A stretch of DNA of 52,003 nucleotides from Psychrobacter namhaensis (GCF_016107545.1 NZ_JABASS010000016.1:1-52003), one strand, 5' to 3'. Shown: positions 37,236 to 47,488, counted from the stretch's first letter. Made by a program: numbers and translations. The notes: generated by a model from the sequence alone, not told the origin.

Positions 37236-38714
37236 ATGCATGCAAAAGAGCTACTTGAGGTTGAACGCCGTGATATAAGAGCACTTCACTACACGTGGAT
37301 TGCTTTTTTTCTTACCTTTTATGTCTGGTTTAATATGGCACCGCTCGCAACGTCGATGCTACAGTCTGAAAGCTATTTGACTCCTGACCATATAAAATTA
37401 TTTCTCATTGCCAACGTCGCTTTAACGATCCCTGGTCGCGTGGTCGTAGGAATGGCCTTGGATCGTTTTGGTCCTCGGCGAGTATTTTCTATCCTCATGG
37501 TGGTGATGGCGATACCGACTTGGTTTTTTGCTTTTGGCAGCTCCCCCATGCAGTTATTTGTCGCGCGTTTGTTTATGTCTATCGTTGGCGCAGGTTTTGT
37601 CGTTGGTATACATATGACCGCATTATGGTTTAAACCCAAAGACATTGGCTTTGCCGAAGGCTTTTACGCAGGCTGGGGAAACTTCGGTTCAGCAGCAGCA
37701 GCAATTACTATCCCTACCGTTGCGCTACAGTTTTTTGGTGGTGACGATGGTTGGCGCTGGGCCATTGCATTGTCTGGTTTACTTATGGCGGCTTACGGGG
37801 TTGCCTATTGGTTTTTAATCACTGATGGCCCGACAGAAGACACCCATAAAAAAGCCCGTAAGGCAGGTGCTTTAGAGGTGTCGAGTTGGAGAGATCTTTT
37901 ATTATACTGCTTATTTATTATTCCTTTATACGGCATATTAGGCGTATTGGTTTACCGTACTAAAAACATGGGGTTCATGAGCGAAACATCGGCTTTGGGG
38001 TTCTATATTCTTATCGCTGTGGTGGTTATTTACCAAATTTATAAAGCCATTAGTGTCAATGTACCTATGCTCAAAGCAGGTATTCCTGAGGATGACAAAT
38101 ACCCCTTTACCTCTGTTGCTGCCTTAAATGTCACTTACTTTGCTAACTTTGGCGCAGAGTTAGCGGTGGTCTCAATGTTACCGATGTTTTTTGCCGCAAC
38201 GTGGACGCTTGATCCTACTGTAGCAGGTTTAGTCGCTTCGACTTTTGCTTTTGTTAATCTGTGGGCACGACCGTTAGGTGGGTATATCTCTGATCGTGTC
38301 GGTAATCGTCGTTTGGTTATGTTGATATATATGTTCGGTATTGGTATCGGCTTTGGCCTGATGGGCTTACTGAACGCAGAGTGGCCGCTATTTATCGCTG
38401 TCGTCTTCACCATTCTATGCTCAGTATTTGTGCAAGGGGCAGAAGGGGCAACCTTTGGTATCATTCCGTCGATTAAGCGCCGCCTAACTGGTCAAATATC
38501 TGGTATGGCGGGGGCGTATGGTAACGTTGGGGCAGTATTTTACTTATTTGTCTTTACCTTGGTTGAACCAAATCAGTTCTTTTTTATTATCGCTGTAGGT
38601 GCCTTTATTGCTTGGATACTTTGTTTTTTCTGGCTAAAAGAACCTGAAGATGCCTTTGGTGATGAATACAAAATGTCGTCGGTAGATCGGCAGATTGCCG
38701 CCAAAGAAGGTTAA
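37236..38714 (+). CDS. narK1: NarK type-1 nitrate transporter (nitrate/proton symporter type)
   Basis: Major facilitator protein with 12 membrane helices that imports nitrate for respiration. From the ATG at 37236 it has 492 residues and starts MHAKELLEVERRDIRALHYTW; GGAG lies 12-15 bases upstream and the in-frame start at 37179 would add 19 atypical residues. Nitrate signature regions are GWGNFGSAAAA in helix 5 and GAEGATFGIIPSIKRR in helix 11; the second motif is the form found in the type-1 (proton-coupled) group, in contrast to the GNGSTFTMIP of the second transporter in this locus. An extra cytoplasmic loop follows helix 6. It ends at a strong bidirectional terminator before narL. Confidence 0.92.
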   Translation: MHAKELLEVERRDIRALHYTWIAFFLTFYVWFNMAPLATSMLQSESYLTPDHIKLFLIANVALTIPGRVVVGMALDRFGPRRVFSILMVVMAIPTWFFAFGSSPMQLFVARLFMSIVGAGFVVGIHMTALWFKPKDIGFAEGFYAGWGNFGSAAAAITIPTVALQFFGGDDGWRWAIALSGLLMAAYGVAYWFLITDGPTEDTHKKARKAGALEVSSWRDLLLYCLFIIPLYGILGVLVYRTKNMGFMSETSALGFYILIAVVVIYQIYKAISVNVPMLKAGIPEDDKYPFTSVAALNVTYFANFGAELAVVSMLPMFFAATWTLDPTVAGLVASTFAFVNLWARPLGGYISDRVGNRRLVMLIYMFGIGIGFGLMGLLNAEWPLFIAVVFTILCSVFVQGAEGATFGIIPSIKRRLTGQISGMAGAYGNVGAVFYLFVFTLVEPNQFFFIIAVGAFIAWILCFFWLKEPEDAFGDEYKMSSVDRQIAAKEG

Positions 38715-38732
38715 CGCCATTACCTGATATAG

Positions 38733-38766
38733 AAAAACCATCTAACTTAAATGTTAGGTGGTTTTT
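38733..38766. terminator. Bidirectional terminator between narK1 and narL
   Basis: A 13-bp stem (AAAACCATCTAAC at 38734-38746 with GTTAGGTGGTTTT at 38753-38765, one G-T pair) has T residues on both outer sides when read on either strand. It serves the convergent genes narK1 (plus) and narL (minus). Confidence 0.88.
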
Positions 38767-38844
38767 GACTAAGATAGATAATTATCCAATGTCACATATA
38801 AATTAGCAGATCTCCTCCACTTTTTTGAGTGATGGACACTGATC

Positions 38845-39510
38845 TCATGACTGCTTAGATAAATTATTTACTGTCCATACTGCCGCTTCTACACGTGTCC
38901 GTAGTCCTGTTTTATTTAGAATATGCTTAACATGAACCTTTACCGTTGATTCTGCAATATCCAGTTTATTGGCAATCATTTTATTACTTAACCCTTCAGC
39001 TATCATTTGAATCACTTGTAGCTCTCTACTAGTCAGGTTACTTGCAATGTCCTCAATACGCGGTGTACGCAACGTTTGCGCCAATATAGAGGCAAGATTT
39101 GGGCTGATAACCAACTCTCCTCGCAACACTTTTCTAATATCAATAATAATCAGCTCAGGCTCCATATCTTTTAATAGATAGCCGTCGACACCTAATTTTA
39201 AAGCCTCTTGCACATCTTCGCCGCTATCAGAAACGGTAAACAGTACAGTCTTGATATTGATATTTCTTGCTTTAATTTCTCTCAAAGTCTCGATACCAGT
39301 GAGTACTGGCATTTTATGATCCAGTACCACCAAGTCCACTTCGTTATTTTCTAAAAAGGCCAATGCTTCTTGACCGTTACTGGCTTCACCAACGACTTTG
39401 ACGTCGTTCTCAAGACTTAATAACTCAAATATGCCACGGCGTAGCATAGGATGATCATCCACTAATAACAGCCGAGCGGGAGACGTGCTGGTATAGACTT
39501 TAGTGCTCAT
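38845..39510 (-). CDS. narL: Nitrate/nitrite response regulator NarL
   Basis: Two-component regulator that, when phosphorylated by NarX, binds promoters of nitrate respiration genes. The 221-residue protein has the receiver domain first (acidic pair in LLLVDDHP, phospho-accepting Asp64 in VVLDHKMP, the signalling Thr/Ser in FTVSDSG and Lys in GYLLKDM) and a LuxR-type helix-turn-helix after residue 150 (LTSRELQVIQMIAEGLSNKMIANKL...STVKVHVKHIL). It follows narX on the same strand after 127 bases, and the pair sits between the two narK genes. No autoregulatory site is evident. Confidence 0.93.
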   Translation of the reverse strand: MSTKVYTSTSPARLLLVDDHPMLRRGIFELLSLENDVKVVGEASNGQEALAFLENNEVDLVVLDHKMPVLTGIETLREIKARNINIKTVLFTVSDSGEDVQEALKLGVDGYLLKDMEPELIIIDIRKVLRGELVISPNLASILAQTLRTPRIEDIASNLTSRELQVIQMIAEGLSNKMIANKLDIAESTVKVHVKHILNKTGLRTRVEAAVWTVNNLSKQS

Positions 39511-39637
39511 AACATACTCACAAATTAAAAAAATGGTGCAAAATTTTAACTATTTAAACAAATTTTTTAAAACCAGATCTCAAAGCAACAATACTTAAAA
39601 GGACAAACCCGTCGCTTAAATCTGTTATTTCGTTAGA

Positions 39638-41683
39638 TTATAGGTAAGCATCTGTATTACCGTCTTCATCAAAAAAATTGGGTTCAAATCTCACTGTGAT
39701 AATAGTGCCACGTGGTTGGTTGTCCGTAACGATTAGTTCGCCACCGATGTTGTGTGCACGCTCTTTCATAATCATTAAACCGTGGTGCTGTGCTTGATCG
39801 ACACTACCTATCATGCCAACCCCGTCATCAATGATACGCATCACAATATGTTTATCATCGTCCTCATAGCCAAGATGAATTTCTACGTTTTTTGCTTGAG
39901 CGTGCCGGCTGATATTCGACAGGCTTTCTCTGGCAATTTGAATCAAATCTATCTGTTCAGTAGCACTTAGATTGAGGGTCATAACGCTATTGTGCACCCC
40001 AATATTAAAATCCCCTTTTAAAGCAAATTCACTGGCGGCATCATGCAATGCTTCATCAAAGTTATCGTTATCAATCGTCAGGCGAAAAGTTACTAATAAA
40101 TCTCTTAACTGCTGATAAGCTGACCCCAGCCCCACTTTTATTTGCTCAATATTTTGATAGACAGGCGATTCCACCGACTCGCTGTTAGCGTTTTTAAGAT
40201 GTCTTTCTAGAACACTGACTTTTATTTTTAAATAAGACAATGACTGCGCTAAAGAATCATGCAACTCTCTAGCAATGGTTGAGCGCTCTTCTAATACAAT
40301 AAGCTGATGCTCCTGTTGTCTTTGCTTGCGCAGCGATAATGCTGTACTGATTAAATTAGTTAGTGCCACGATTGACGCATCATTTTGCGACTCTAATTCA
40401 GTACTAGAAAATGGAAAAACACTATCCCCTTCTACCATCTTAATGCGCTGTGATGAGGTTACATTGCTTTTGTCATCATCAGATATAAAAGAATCATTCA
40501 TCATTAGCATAGACTTTGGACTGACACGTAACTCACCAAACTCTTCTTGTTGATGAATAATAGGATAAGATCTGGTGGACTCCCTGTTTGTCGTCACGCA
40601 GTTATCACAGTTAAGCTTTTTGCACAGCTCTTTCATGTTTTCGCCATGCAAAACGATGGCATTTTTATTAGTGATATACTTATTTTTTATACACAACGTA
40701 AGTTCTAAATGTGGCAGCGTTTTACTAAAATCTGCCATCAACACATCAAGCCGATGTAAGCTGACTTGACTGGTCGTAATAGACTTTGAAAAATCATAAA
40801 ACAGCGTTAGCACTTGATTGGCTTTTACTAGATGTTGGGTTTTTATCTGCACTTCACTCTCAAGCGAACGCTGATACGTTTCAATCGTACTTGCCATCTC
40901 ATTAAAAGAGTTACCCAGCACTTCAAACTCTTTATAACCCATGATAGACACTCTAGTATCGTACTTGCCTTCTTTAAATCGGTTGTTGGCTTTAATCAAT
41001 TGCTGGATAGGCATCAGCACTGATTGATGTAATCTGCACATGCCAATGAGCATAATAATAATGGTTAGTATCAACGAGAGTATTTGCAGGTTTTGCTGCC
41101 ATGTCTGCCGCTGCTCGTTTCTGTACTGTAGCTCACTAACTAAGTGATTTACATCTTCAATATACTGGGCTGAGACGCTATAAAACCCTCGCTTGTCTTG
41201 GGCTAATAAAGCAGGCTTCAGGTCAGAAAACCATTGGGCTTTGATTTGACTTAGCTGATTGCTAATACGCGTATCTTTATTCGCACTCGTTAGCTGATAA
41301 TCCTGTAGTTCTTCAAGGCGAATTTCCATATCCTCAACAAGGATACCTACCTTTTCGGAGGTGTTTTTATTAGAAAAATCTAATTTGCCTTGTGTTTCTG
41401 CCAGGCGATCGTTTTGATTATTTGAGCTACCTTGCCGAATACTTAGGCTTGAGCGAAAAGGATGATCATCCGCAAAACCAGTCGCTATCTCAAAGCTAAT
41501 ACGATACGTTGCCATTCGAATCGAACCTGCTGTATTAATAGCCTCGGCATCTGATTTTGCTATCCAAGCAAGTACCCCACTACCGACAGCTGACATAAAA
41601 CATAAAACAAATATGATGAGGATAGTGAACCAAGCATGAAGAAACAAAGACTGTCGTCGTAGACTATACATAATTAATAGCAT
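39638..41683 (-). CDS. narX: Nitrate/nitrite sensor histidine kinase NarX
   Basis: Inner-membrane kinase that senses periplasmic nitrate or nitrite and phosphorylates NarL. Order of parts in 681 residues: TM1 at about 18-40; the ligand-binding P-box right after it (NTAGSIRMATYRISFE, 50-65); a periplasmic helical domain; TM2 at about 205-222; a HAMP domain; a central module with a Cys cluster (CKKLNCDNC); the dimerisation helix with phospho-acceptor His in ELHDSLAQSL (about 474); and the HPK7-type ATPase domain ending DNQPRGTIITVRF. A second ATG four codons in could be the start. The central module is long, which favours NarX over NarQ. It is transcribed divergently from narK2. Confidence 0.93.
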   Translation of the reverse strand: MLLIMYSLRRQSLFLHAWFTILIIFVLCFMSAVGSGVLAWIAKSDAEAINTAGSIRMATYRISFEIATGFADDHPFRSSLSIRQGSSNNQNDRLAETQGKLDFSNKNTSEKVGILVEDMEIRLEELQDYQLTSANKDTRISNQLSQIKAQWFSDLKPALLAQDKRGFYSVSAQYIEDVNHLVSELQYRNEQRQTWQQNLQILSLILTIIIMLIGMCRLHQSVLMPIQQLIKANNRFKEGKYDTRVSIMGYKEFEVLGNSFNEMASTIETYQRSLESEVQIKTQHLVKANQVLTLFYDFSKSITTSQVSLHRLDVLMADFSKTLPHLELTLCIKNKYITNKNAIVLHGENMKELCKKLNCDNCVTTNRESTRSYPIIHQQEEFGELRVSPKSMLMMNDSFISDDDKSNVTSSQRIKMVEGDSVFPFSSTELESQNDASIVALTNLISTALSLRKQRQQEHQLIVLEERSTIARELHDSLAQSLSYLKIKVSVLERHLKNANSESVESPVYQNIEQIKVGLGSAYQQLRDLLVTFRLTIDNDNFDEALHDAASEFALKGDFNIGVHNSVMTLNLSATEQIDLIQIARESLSNISRHAQAKNVEIHLGYEDDDKHIVMRIIDDGVGMIGSVDQAQHHGLMIMKERAHNIGGELIVTDNQPRGTIITVRFEPNFFDEDGNTDAYL

Positions 41684-41994
41684 TCACCCATCAAAATTTA
41701 AATATAAAGAGGTTGAGATACAAGCCTGTCACGAATAAACCTGCCTGCAATGTACTCCTTTTAGTCATCAGTATACCACTATGTATTAATACTAATAATG
41801 GTGTTAACAAAGTACCGTAAGCTGTCATTTGTTATTAATCCATCAGATGAGGTACAGCGTTAATCCGTAATCGTAATAGCCATTTTTTCAACATTTGTAA
41901 TAAAAGCGACTAAATACTGCAATTTTTATGGCTACTTCATTATATAAAAACACCAATTATAACTTAGCACAGACAATATTAAGTGAGGAATAGC
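41684..41994. promoter_or_regulatory. Divergent control region narX / narK2
   Basis: In these 311 bases the best regulatory candidate is TTGTTATTAATCCA at 41829-41842, which matches the FNR consensus TTGATnnnnATCAA at 8 of 10 fixed positions, with symmetric mismatches. A TATATA-rich stretch follows near 41940. No NarL site is obvious. Confidence 0.35.
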
Positions 41995-43374
41995 ATGGGC
42001 AATAATTACAACTTCAAAGGTGGTAAGCTCATCACTGACTGGCGTCCTGAGATAGAAGAGTTCTGGGAAGGTGGCGGCAAAAAAGTCGCCACTCGAAATT
42101 TGTGGATATCTATCCCATCTTTACTACTTGCATTCGCAGTATGGATGGTATGGAGCGCGGTCATCGTCCGCCTGCCAGAGATTGGTTTTGACTTTGATGC
42201 TGGACAACTTTTTTGGTTGGCGGCATTGCCAGGTCTATCAGGTGCGACACTGCGGATTTTTTACTCCTTTATGGTGCCTATTTTTGGTGGACGACGATGG
42301 ACGGCGATCTCTACAGCATCATTATTAATCCCAGCACTATGGATGGGGTTTGCTGTCCAAAACCTTGATACACCGTTTATGATATTTGCCATTATCGCCC
42401 TACTTTGCGGCTTTGGTGGGGGTAACTTTGCGTCCTCCATGTCTAACATCTCTTTTTTCTATCCAAAGGCTGAACAGGGCACCGCGCTTGGGCTGAATGC
42501 AGGCCTAGGTAACCTGGGCGTATCTGTTATGCAGTTCGTCGTTCCTGTCATCATACTGGTTGCTGTATTTGGTAGTTTAGGCGGTGACCCACAGGTGTCA
42601 GACACTGGCCGATTGTTTTACCTACAAAACGCAGGTTTTATCTGGGTACCATTCATCTTACTATTTTCAACACTGGCTTGGTTTGGAATGAATGACATCT
42701 CTACTGCTAAAGCTTCTTTTAAAGACCAATCGATCATCTTTAAACGCAAACACAACTGGATAATGTGTATTCTTTATATGGCAACGTTTGGCTCATTTAT
42801 TGGATTTTCAGCGGCTTTTCCAATGTTAATTAAAAACTCATTCCCAGCCATTGATGCACTCAAATTTGCCTTCTTAGGCCCCTTGGTCGGTGCCTTGTTT
42901 CGTCCATTAGGTGGCTGGATATCTGATAAAGTGGGCGGCGCGACAGTAACCCTTTGGAACTACGTAGTGATGGTATTGGCTGTTGTAGCCGTAATGTACT
43001 TCTTGCCGAGTGAGACTAGTGAAGGTAGCTTTGTTGGTTACTTTATCTCTTTTATGGTGCTCTTCATCACCACAGGTATCGGTAATGGCTCGACCTTTAC
43101 CATGATTCCGGTTATTTTTAGAACTTTCCATGAGCGCCTTGTACCTCAGAAAGCTGGAACAGAAGATCTGTTCGTCGATATACGTAAAGAATCAGCCGCC
43201 GTGGTTGGTTTTACCTCGGCAGTAGCGGCATATGGTGCTTTTTTTGTCCCTAAAATGTTCGGTTCAGGACTGGGTATTGATGGCACCTTTATGACCTTAA
43301 TCGTCTTTTATGTGCTCTGTATTGTCTTGACTTGGTGGTATTACAGCCGTCCTAATGCTGAGATTCCTTGCTAA
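41995..43374 (+). CDS. narK2: NarK type-2 nitrate/nitrite antiporter
   Basis: Twelve-helix major facilitator protein that exchanges external nitrate for internal nitrite. From the ATG at 41995 it has 459 residues, close to E. coli NarK; GAGGA lies 5 bases upstream, better than the alternative GTG at 41983. The N-terminal cytoplasmic segment LITDWRPEIEEFWEGGG and the two nitrate signatures, GLNAGLGNLGVSVMQ in helix 5 and GIGNGSTFTMIPVIF in helix 11, are the type-2 pattern. With the type-1 protein it forms the pair found fused or adjacent in other denitrifiers, here split by narXL. It is separated from narG by a terminator and a control region. Confidence 0.93.
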   Translation: MGNNYNFKGGKLITDWRPEIEEFWEGGGKKVATRNLWISIPSLLLAFAVWMVWSAVIVRLPEIGFDFDAGQLFWLAALPGLSGATLRIFYSFMVPIFGGRRWTAISTASLLIPALWMGFAVQNLDTPFMIFAIIALLCGFGGGNFASSMSNISFFYPKAEQGTALGLNAGLGNLGVSVMQFVVPVIILVAVFGSLGGDPQVSDTGRLFYLQNAGFIWVPFILLFSTLAWFGMNDISTAKASFKDQSIIFKRKHNWIMCILYMATFGSFIGFSAAFPMLIKNSFPAIDALKFAFLGPLVGALFRPLGGWISDKVGGATVTLWNYVVMVLAVVAVMYFLPSETSEGSFVGYFISFMVLFITTGIGNGSTFTMIPVIFRTFHERLVPQKAGTEDLFVDIRKESAAVVGFTSAVAAYGAFFVPKMFGSGLGIDGTFMTLIVFYVLCIVLTWWYYSRPNAEIPC

Positions 43375-43428
43375 AACGCAAGTTGTCAAAATAGTATTTT
43401 GAACTGACAATCACTCACCCTTTTAATC

Positions 43429-43462
43429 GTGCTACTTGCTGATGTAAGTAGCACTTTTTTTT
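43429..43462 (+). terminator. Terminator of narK2
   Basis: GTGCTACTT (43429-43437) and AAGTAGCAC (43446-43454) form a perfect 9-bp stem with an 8-base loop, followed by eight T. It implies that narG is mainly transcribed from its own promoter downstream. Confidence 0.92.
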
Positions 43463-43524
43463 CTTAAATTTTGCCCGTGGTTTTTAGCTTATCAATAAAT
43501 GCTTAATAAATTTTTTAATGATAT

Positions 43525-43555
43525 TTGATATTTATTTGCTACCACTAAGGTAGTA
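43525..43555 (+). promoter_or_regulatory. Candidate FNR and NarL sites upstream of narG
   Basis: TTGATATTTATTTG (43525-43538) holds one perfect FNR half site. Directly after it TACCACT-AA-GGTAGTA (43540-43555) has the 7-2-7 arrangement used by NarL, with heptamers matching the consensus at 6 and 5 of 7 positions. It is about 160 bases before the narG start codon. A matching -10 box is not clear. Confidence 0.4.
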
Positions 43556-43714
43556 GTGCTGTGCTCATGTTAGATGATAGCAAGACAGTTACGGCTTACC
43601 TAAAATGACGCTATCGAAATAGCATTTATGGCTTATGTGCATACAGACACTAATACAGAACCAGCTTGCACTCAGCTCTAATACACCATAGGCAATAAAA
43701 TAGAGGACAGCGAA

Positions 43715-46700
43715 ATGAGCCATTTACTTGACCAATTCCGTTTTTTTAAACGCAAACAGAGCGAATTCTCCGATGGGCATGGCGAGACGCGCGATGAGTC
43801 TCGTGACTGGGAAGATGTGTATCGTAGCCGTTGGCAGTATGACAAAATTGTGCGCTCAACGCATGGGGTCAACTGTACCGGTTCTTGCTCATGGAAGATT
43901 TACGTCAAAAATGGTTTGGTCACGTGGGAGACGCAGCAAACCGACTATCCAGAAACCCGTCCAGACCTGCCCAATCATGAACCACGTGGCTGTCCTCGTG
44001 GTGCAAGTTATAGCTGGTATATGTACTCTGCTAATCGTGTGAAGTACCCTAAAGTTCGTAAACCTCTACTAAAATTATGGCGTGAAGCCAAAGCTCAGTA
44101 CACTGATCCAGTAGATGCTTGGGGTAGTATCGTCCAAGACCCTATCAAAGCTGAACAGTACAAATCCAAGCGCGGTTTGGGTGGTTTTATTCGCTCAACG
44201 TGGAGCGAGGTCAATGAAATCATAGCTGCCAGTAACGTTTATACTGCCAAAACCTATGGCCCTGACCGTATCGTTGGCTTCTCCCCCATTCCTGCGATGT
44301 CGATGGTCAGTTATGCGGCGGGCAGTCGTTATTTATCTCTTATTGGCGGTGTCTGCCTGTCTTTTTATGACTGGTACTGTGATTTACCACCAGCCTCACC
44401 AATGGTTTGGGGTGAGCAAACAGACGTACCAGAATCAGCAGACTGGTACAACTCTGACTACATTATTGCTTGGGGCTCCAACGTTCCACAGACCCGGACA
44501 CCTGATGCGCATTTCTTTACCGAAGTTCGTTATAAAGGTACCAAAACTGTCTCTATCACACCTGACTATGCTGAAATATCTAAATTAACCGACTTATGGC
44601 TAAACCCTAAACAAGGCACTGATGCAGCAGTGGCGCAAGCATTCTGTCATGTCATTATCAAAGAGTTTTATCTCAAACAGCCAAGTGATTATTTTTTAGA
44701 CTACGCTAAGCGCTATACCGACTTACCTGTCTTAGTCATACTAGAAGGCGAAGAAGGCGTACGCCGTCCTGGCCGCTATCTGCGTGCTTCAGACTTAATA
44801 GACAATTTGGGTGAAGAAAATAACCCAGAATGGAAAACCATAGGACTCAACCATGATGGTGAATTGGTATCTCCACTTGGCTCTGTTGGTTACCGCTGGG
44901 GTGAAAAAGGCAAATGGAATCTTGAGCAAAAAAGTGGGGCCACAGGCGCTGATATTGACCTAACAGTCACCTTAAAAAACAGTACGGAGACCTGCAAGGT
45001 AGCCTTTGACTACTTTGGTCACGTTGATCACCCTCACTTCACCTCAGTACCAGGTGAGGCTGTACAGCATAAAACCATTCCTTGTAAAACCATCACACTT
45101 GCTGATGGATCTACAGCTATTGTCGCCACCGTGTTTGATTTAACCGTCGCCAATCTTGGCGTTGATAATGGCGTTGGCGGCGAGCATGTCACTGATGACT
45201 ACAATGATGCCACTGTACCTGGCACTCCTGCTTGGCAAGAAGTTATCACAGGACTGAGCCGTGAGCGCGTCATTCAAGTTGCGCGTGAGTTCGCTGAAAA
45301 CGCTCATAAAACTCATGGTAAATCTATGATTATTATCGGCGCTGGTATGAACCATTGGTATCATCTCGATATGAACTATCGCGGTGTGATCAACATGCTC
45401 ATGCTTTGTGGTTGTATCGGTAAGTCTGGTGGTGGCTGGGCACATTATGTTGGGCAAGAAAAACTACGCCCTCAAACGGGTTGGTTGCCATTGGCGTTTG
45501 CTCTTGACTGGCATCGTCCACCACGTCATATGAATGGCACGAGTTTCTTCTACAATCACAGCTCACAGTGGCGTCATGAGACCATCTCTGCCCATGACAT
45601 ACTGTCGCCCCTCGTCGACAAAAAGTTTTTTCCTGAGCATATGCTGGACTACAACATTCAAGCAGAACGTGCCGGCTGGCTCCCCTCTGCACCGCAATTA
45701 AACCGCAACCCCCTAACTATCGCTGCCAAAGCCAAAGAAAGTGGCAAAGATGTAGAAGAATATGTCGTCGATTCTTTAGAAGATGGCAGCTTACGCTTTG
45801 CTTGTGAATCACCAGACAATCCTGCTAATTTTCCTCGTAACATGTTTATCTGGCGCTCAAATCTATTGGGCTCATCAGGTAAAGGTCACGAGTATATGCT
45901 CCATTATTTCTTGGGCACCAAAAATGGCCTCTTAAATGATGAAAATCCTGCTGGTCACTTGCAACCAAAAGAAGTGGACTGGGTAGAAAAAGGCCCGACG
46001 GGTAAATTAGATTTGGTGGTCACGCTAGACTTTCGTATGTCGTCTACTTGTCTGTATTCTGACATCGTCCTGCCAACCGCCACTTGGTATGAAAAAGATG
46101 ATATGAATACTTCAGATATGCATCCATTCATTCACCCATTAACCGCTGCCACAGATCCTGCTTGGGAGTCTAAAACGGATTGGGAGATTTATAAAGGGAT
46201 TGCCAAGAGCTTCTCAGAAGTATCAAAAGGTCATCTAGGTGTTGAGACTGACGTGGTCACGCTACCGATGCAACATGACACCCCAGGTGAATTGGCACAG
46301 CCGTTTGGTGGCACTGACTGGAAAACAGCTGGCGAAAAACCCATGCCCGGCAAAAACTGTCCCATGATTAAAGTCATTGAACGTGACTATCCGAACACTT
46401 ATGCCAAATTTACCTCGCTTGGCCCTGCCCTAGAAAAACTAGGCAACGGCTCCAAGGGCTTGAATTGGGATATGAAAAAAGAAGTCAAGCAACTGGGTGA
46501 CTTAAACCACCGCGTGACCGAGTCTGGCATCTCTGCAGGTCGACCACGTCTCAATACTGCCATTAATGCGTCTGAAATGATTTTGATGCTCGCCCCTGAA
46601 ACCAATGGTCATGTTGCCGTTAAAGGTTGGAAAGCCTTATCTGAATTCACTGGTCGCGACCATACCCATCTTGCTACCTCTAGTGAACATGAAAAAATCC

Positions 46701-47473
46701 GCTTTAAAGACATCGTTGCACAACCGCGCAAAATTATTTCAAGCCCAACGTGGTCAGGTATCGAGTCTGACGAGGTGAGCTATAACGCAGGCTACACCAA
46801 TGTTCATGAGCTGATACCTTGGCGCACCATCACCGGCCGTCAGCAGTTTTATCAAGATCACCCTTGGATGCAGGCGTTTGGTGAGCAAATGCAGCAGTAT
46901 CGTCCACCTATCGATACTAAGACCACTGAATTGCTTAAAGACGCTAAACCCAACGGCAATAAAGAGATTGTACTGAACTTTTTAACACCGCATCAAAAAT
47001 GGGGTATCCATAGTACCTACTCTGAAAATTTATTAATGTTGACGTTAAGCCGCGGTGGTCCTTGTGTTTGGCTATCAGAAGTCGATGCACAAAAAGCCGG
47101 CATCATCGATAACGACTGGATTGAGCTGTTCAATGCGAATGGGGCTATTACCGCCCGTGCCATTGTTAGTCAACGGGTTAAAGAAGGCATGACCATGATG
47201 TATCACGCACAAGAGAAACTGGTCAATATTCCTGGTTCTGAGCAAACAGGGACGCGTGGCGGTATCCACAACTCGGTGACGCGAACGATTTTAAAACCGA
47301 CGCATATGATTGGTAGCTACGCCCAGCAGTCTTATGGCTTTAATTACTATGGCACCGTCGGGTGTAACCGTGATGAGTTTGTCGTGATTCGCAAGATGTC
47401 AAAAATCGACTGGTTAGAAGATAAGCCAGATAACGAATTACCTCGCCCATTACCAACCAGCATTGAAGGGTAA
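43715..47473 (+). CDS. narG: Respiratory nitrate reductase alpha subunit NarG
   Basis: Catalytic subunit that reduces nitrate to nitrite on the cytoplasmic side of the inner membrane, using a bis-MGD molybdenum cofactor. The 1252-residue protein matches E. coli NarG closely: His50, Cys54, Cys58 and Cys93 (STHGVNCTGSCSW and PRGCPRGAS) are the ligands of the FS0 cluster, and Asp223 in SFYDWYCDLPPASP is the molybdenum ligand. The N-terminus MSHLLDQFRFFKRK has no Tat signal, as expected for a cytoplasm-facing enzyme. It is the first gene of narGHJI. A 10-bp inverted repeat in the gap before narH may affect relative expression. Confidence 0.98.
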   Translation: MSHLLDQFRFFKRKQSEFSDGHGETRDESRDWEDVYRSRWQYDKIVRSTHGVNCTGSCSWKIYVKNGLVTWETQQTDYPETRPDLPNHEPRGCPRGASYSWYMYSANRVKYPKVRKPLLKLWREAKAQYTDPVDAWGSIVQDPIKAEQYKSKRGLGGFIRSTWSEVNEIIAASNVYTAKTYGPDRIVGFSPIPAMSMVSYAAGSRYLSLIGGVCLSFYDWYCDLPPASPMVWGEQTDVPESADWYNSDYIIAWGSNVPQTRTPDAHFFTEVRYKGTKTVSITPDYAEISKLTDLWLNPKQGTDAAVAQAFCHVIIKEFYLKQPSDYFLDYAKRYTDLPVLVILEGEEGVRRPGRYLRASDLIDNLGEENNPEWKTIGLNHDGELVSPLGSVGYRWGEKGKWNLEQKSGATGADIDLTVTLKNSTETCKVAFDYFGHVDHPHFTSVPGEAVQHKTIPCKTITLADGSTAIVATVFDLTVANLGVDNGVGGEHVTDDYNDATVPGTPAWQEVITGLSRERVIQVAREFAENAHKTHGKSMIIIGAGMNHWYHLDMNYRGVINMLMLCGCIGKSGGGWAHYVGQEKLRPQTGWLPLAFALDWHRPPRHMNGTSFFYNHSSQWRHETISAHDILSPLVDKKFFPEHMLDYNIQAERAGWLPSAPQLNRNPLTIAAKAKESGKDVEEYVVDSLEDGSLRFACESPDNPANFPRNMFIWRSNLLGSSGKGHEYMLHYFLGTKNGLLNDENPAGHLQPKEVDWVEKGPTGKLDLVVTLDFRMSSTCLYSDIVLPTATWYEKDDMNTSDMHPFIHPLTAATDPAWESKTDWEIYKGIAKSFSEVSKGHLGVETDVVTLPMQHDTPGELAQPFGGTDWKTAGEKPMPGKNCPMIKVIERDYPNTYAKFTSLGPALEKLGNGSKGLNWDMKKEVKQLGDLNHRVTESGISAGRPRLNTAINASEMILMLAPETNGHVAVKGWKALSEFTGRDHTHLATSSEHEKIRFKDIVAQPRKIISSPTWSGIESDEVSYNAGYTNVHELIPWRTITGRQQFYQDHPWMQAFGEQMQQYRPPIDTKTTELLKDAKPNGNKEIVLNFLTPHQKWGIHSTYSENLLMLTLSRGGPCVWLSEVDAQKAGIIDNDWIELFNANGAITARAIVSQRVKEGMTMMYHAQEKLVNIPGSEQTGTRGGIHNSVTRTILKPTHMIGSYAQQSYGFNYYGTVGCNRDEFVVIRKMSKIDWLEDKPDNELPRPLPTSIEG

Positions 47474-47488
47474 AGCCATCTCTTTTAT

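Larger units (their letters stand above)
43375..43714 (+). other. Intergenic region narK2-narG
   Basis: These 340 bases contain the narK2 terminator, an AT-rich section with FNR-like and NarL-like elements, and the leader of narG. AGAGGACAGCG precedes the narG start codon. No gene is visible. Confidence 0.5.
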
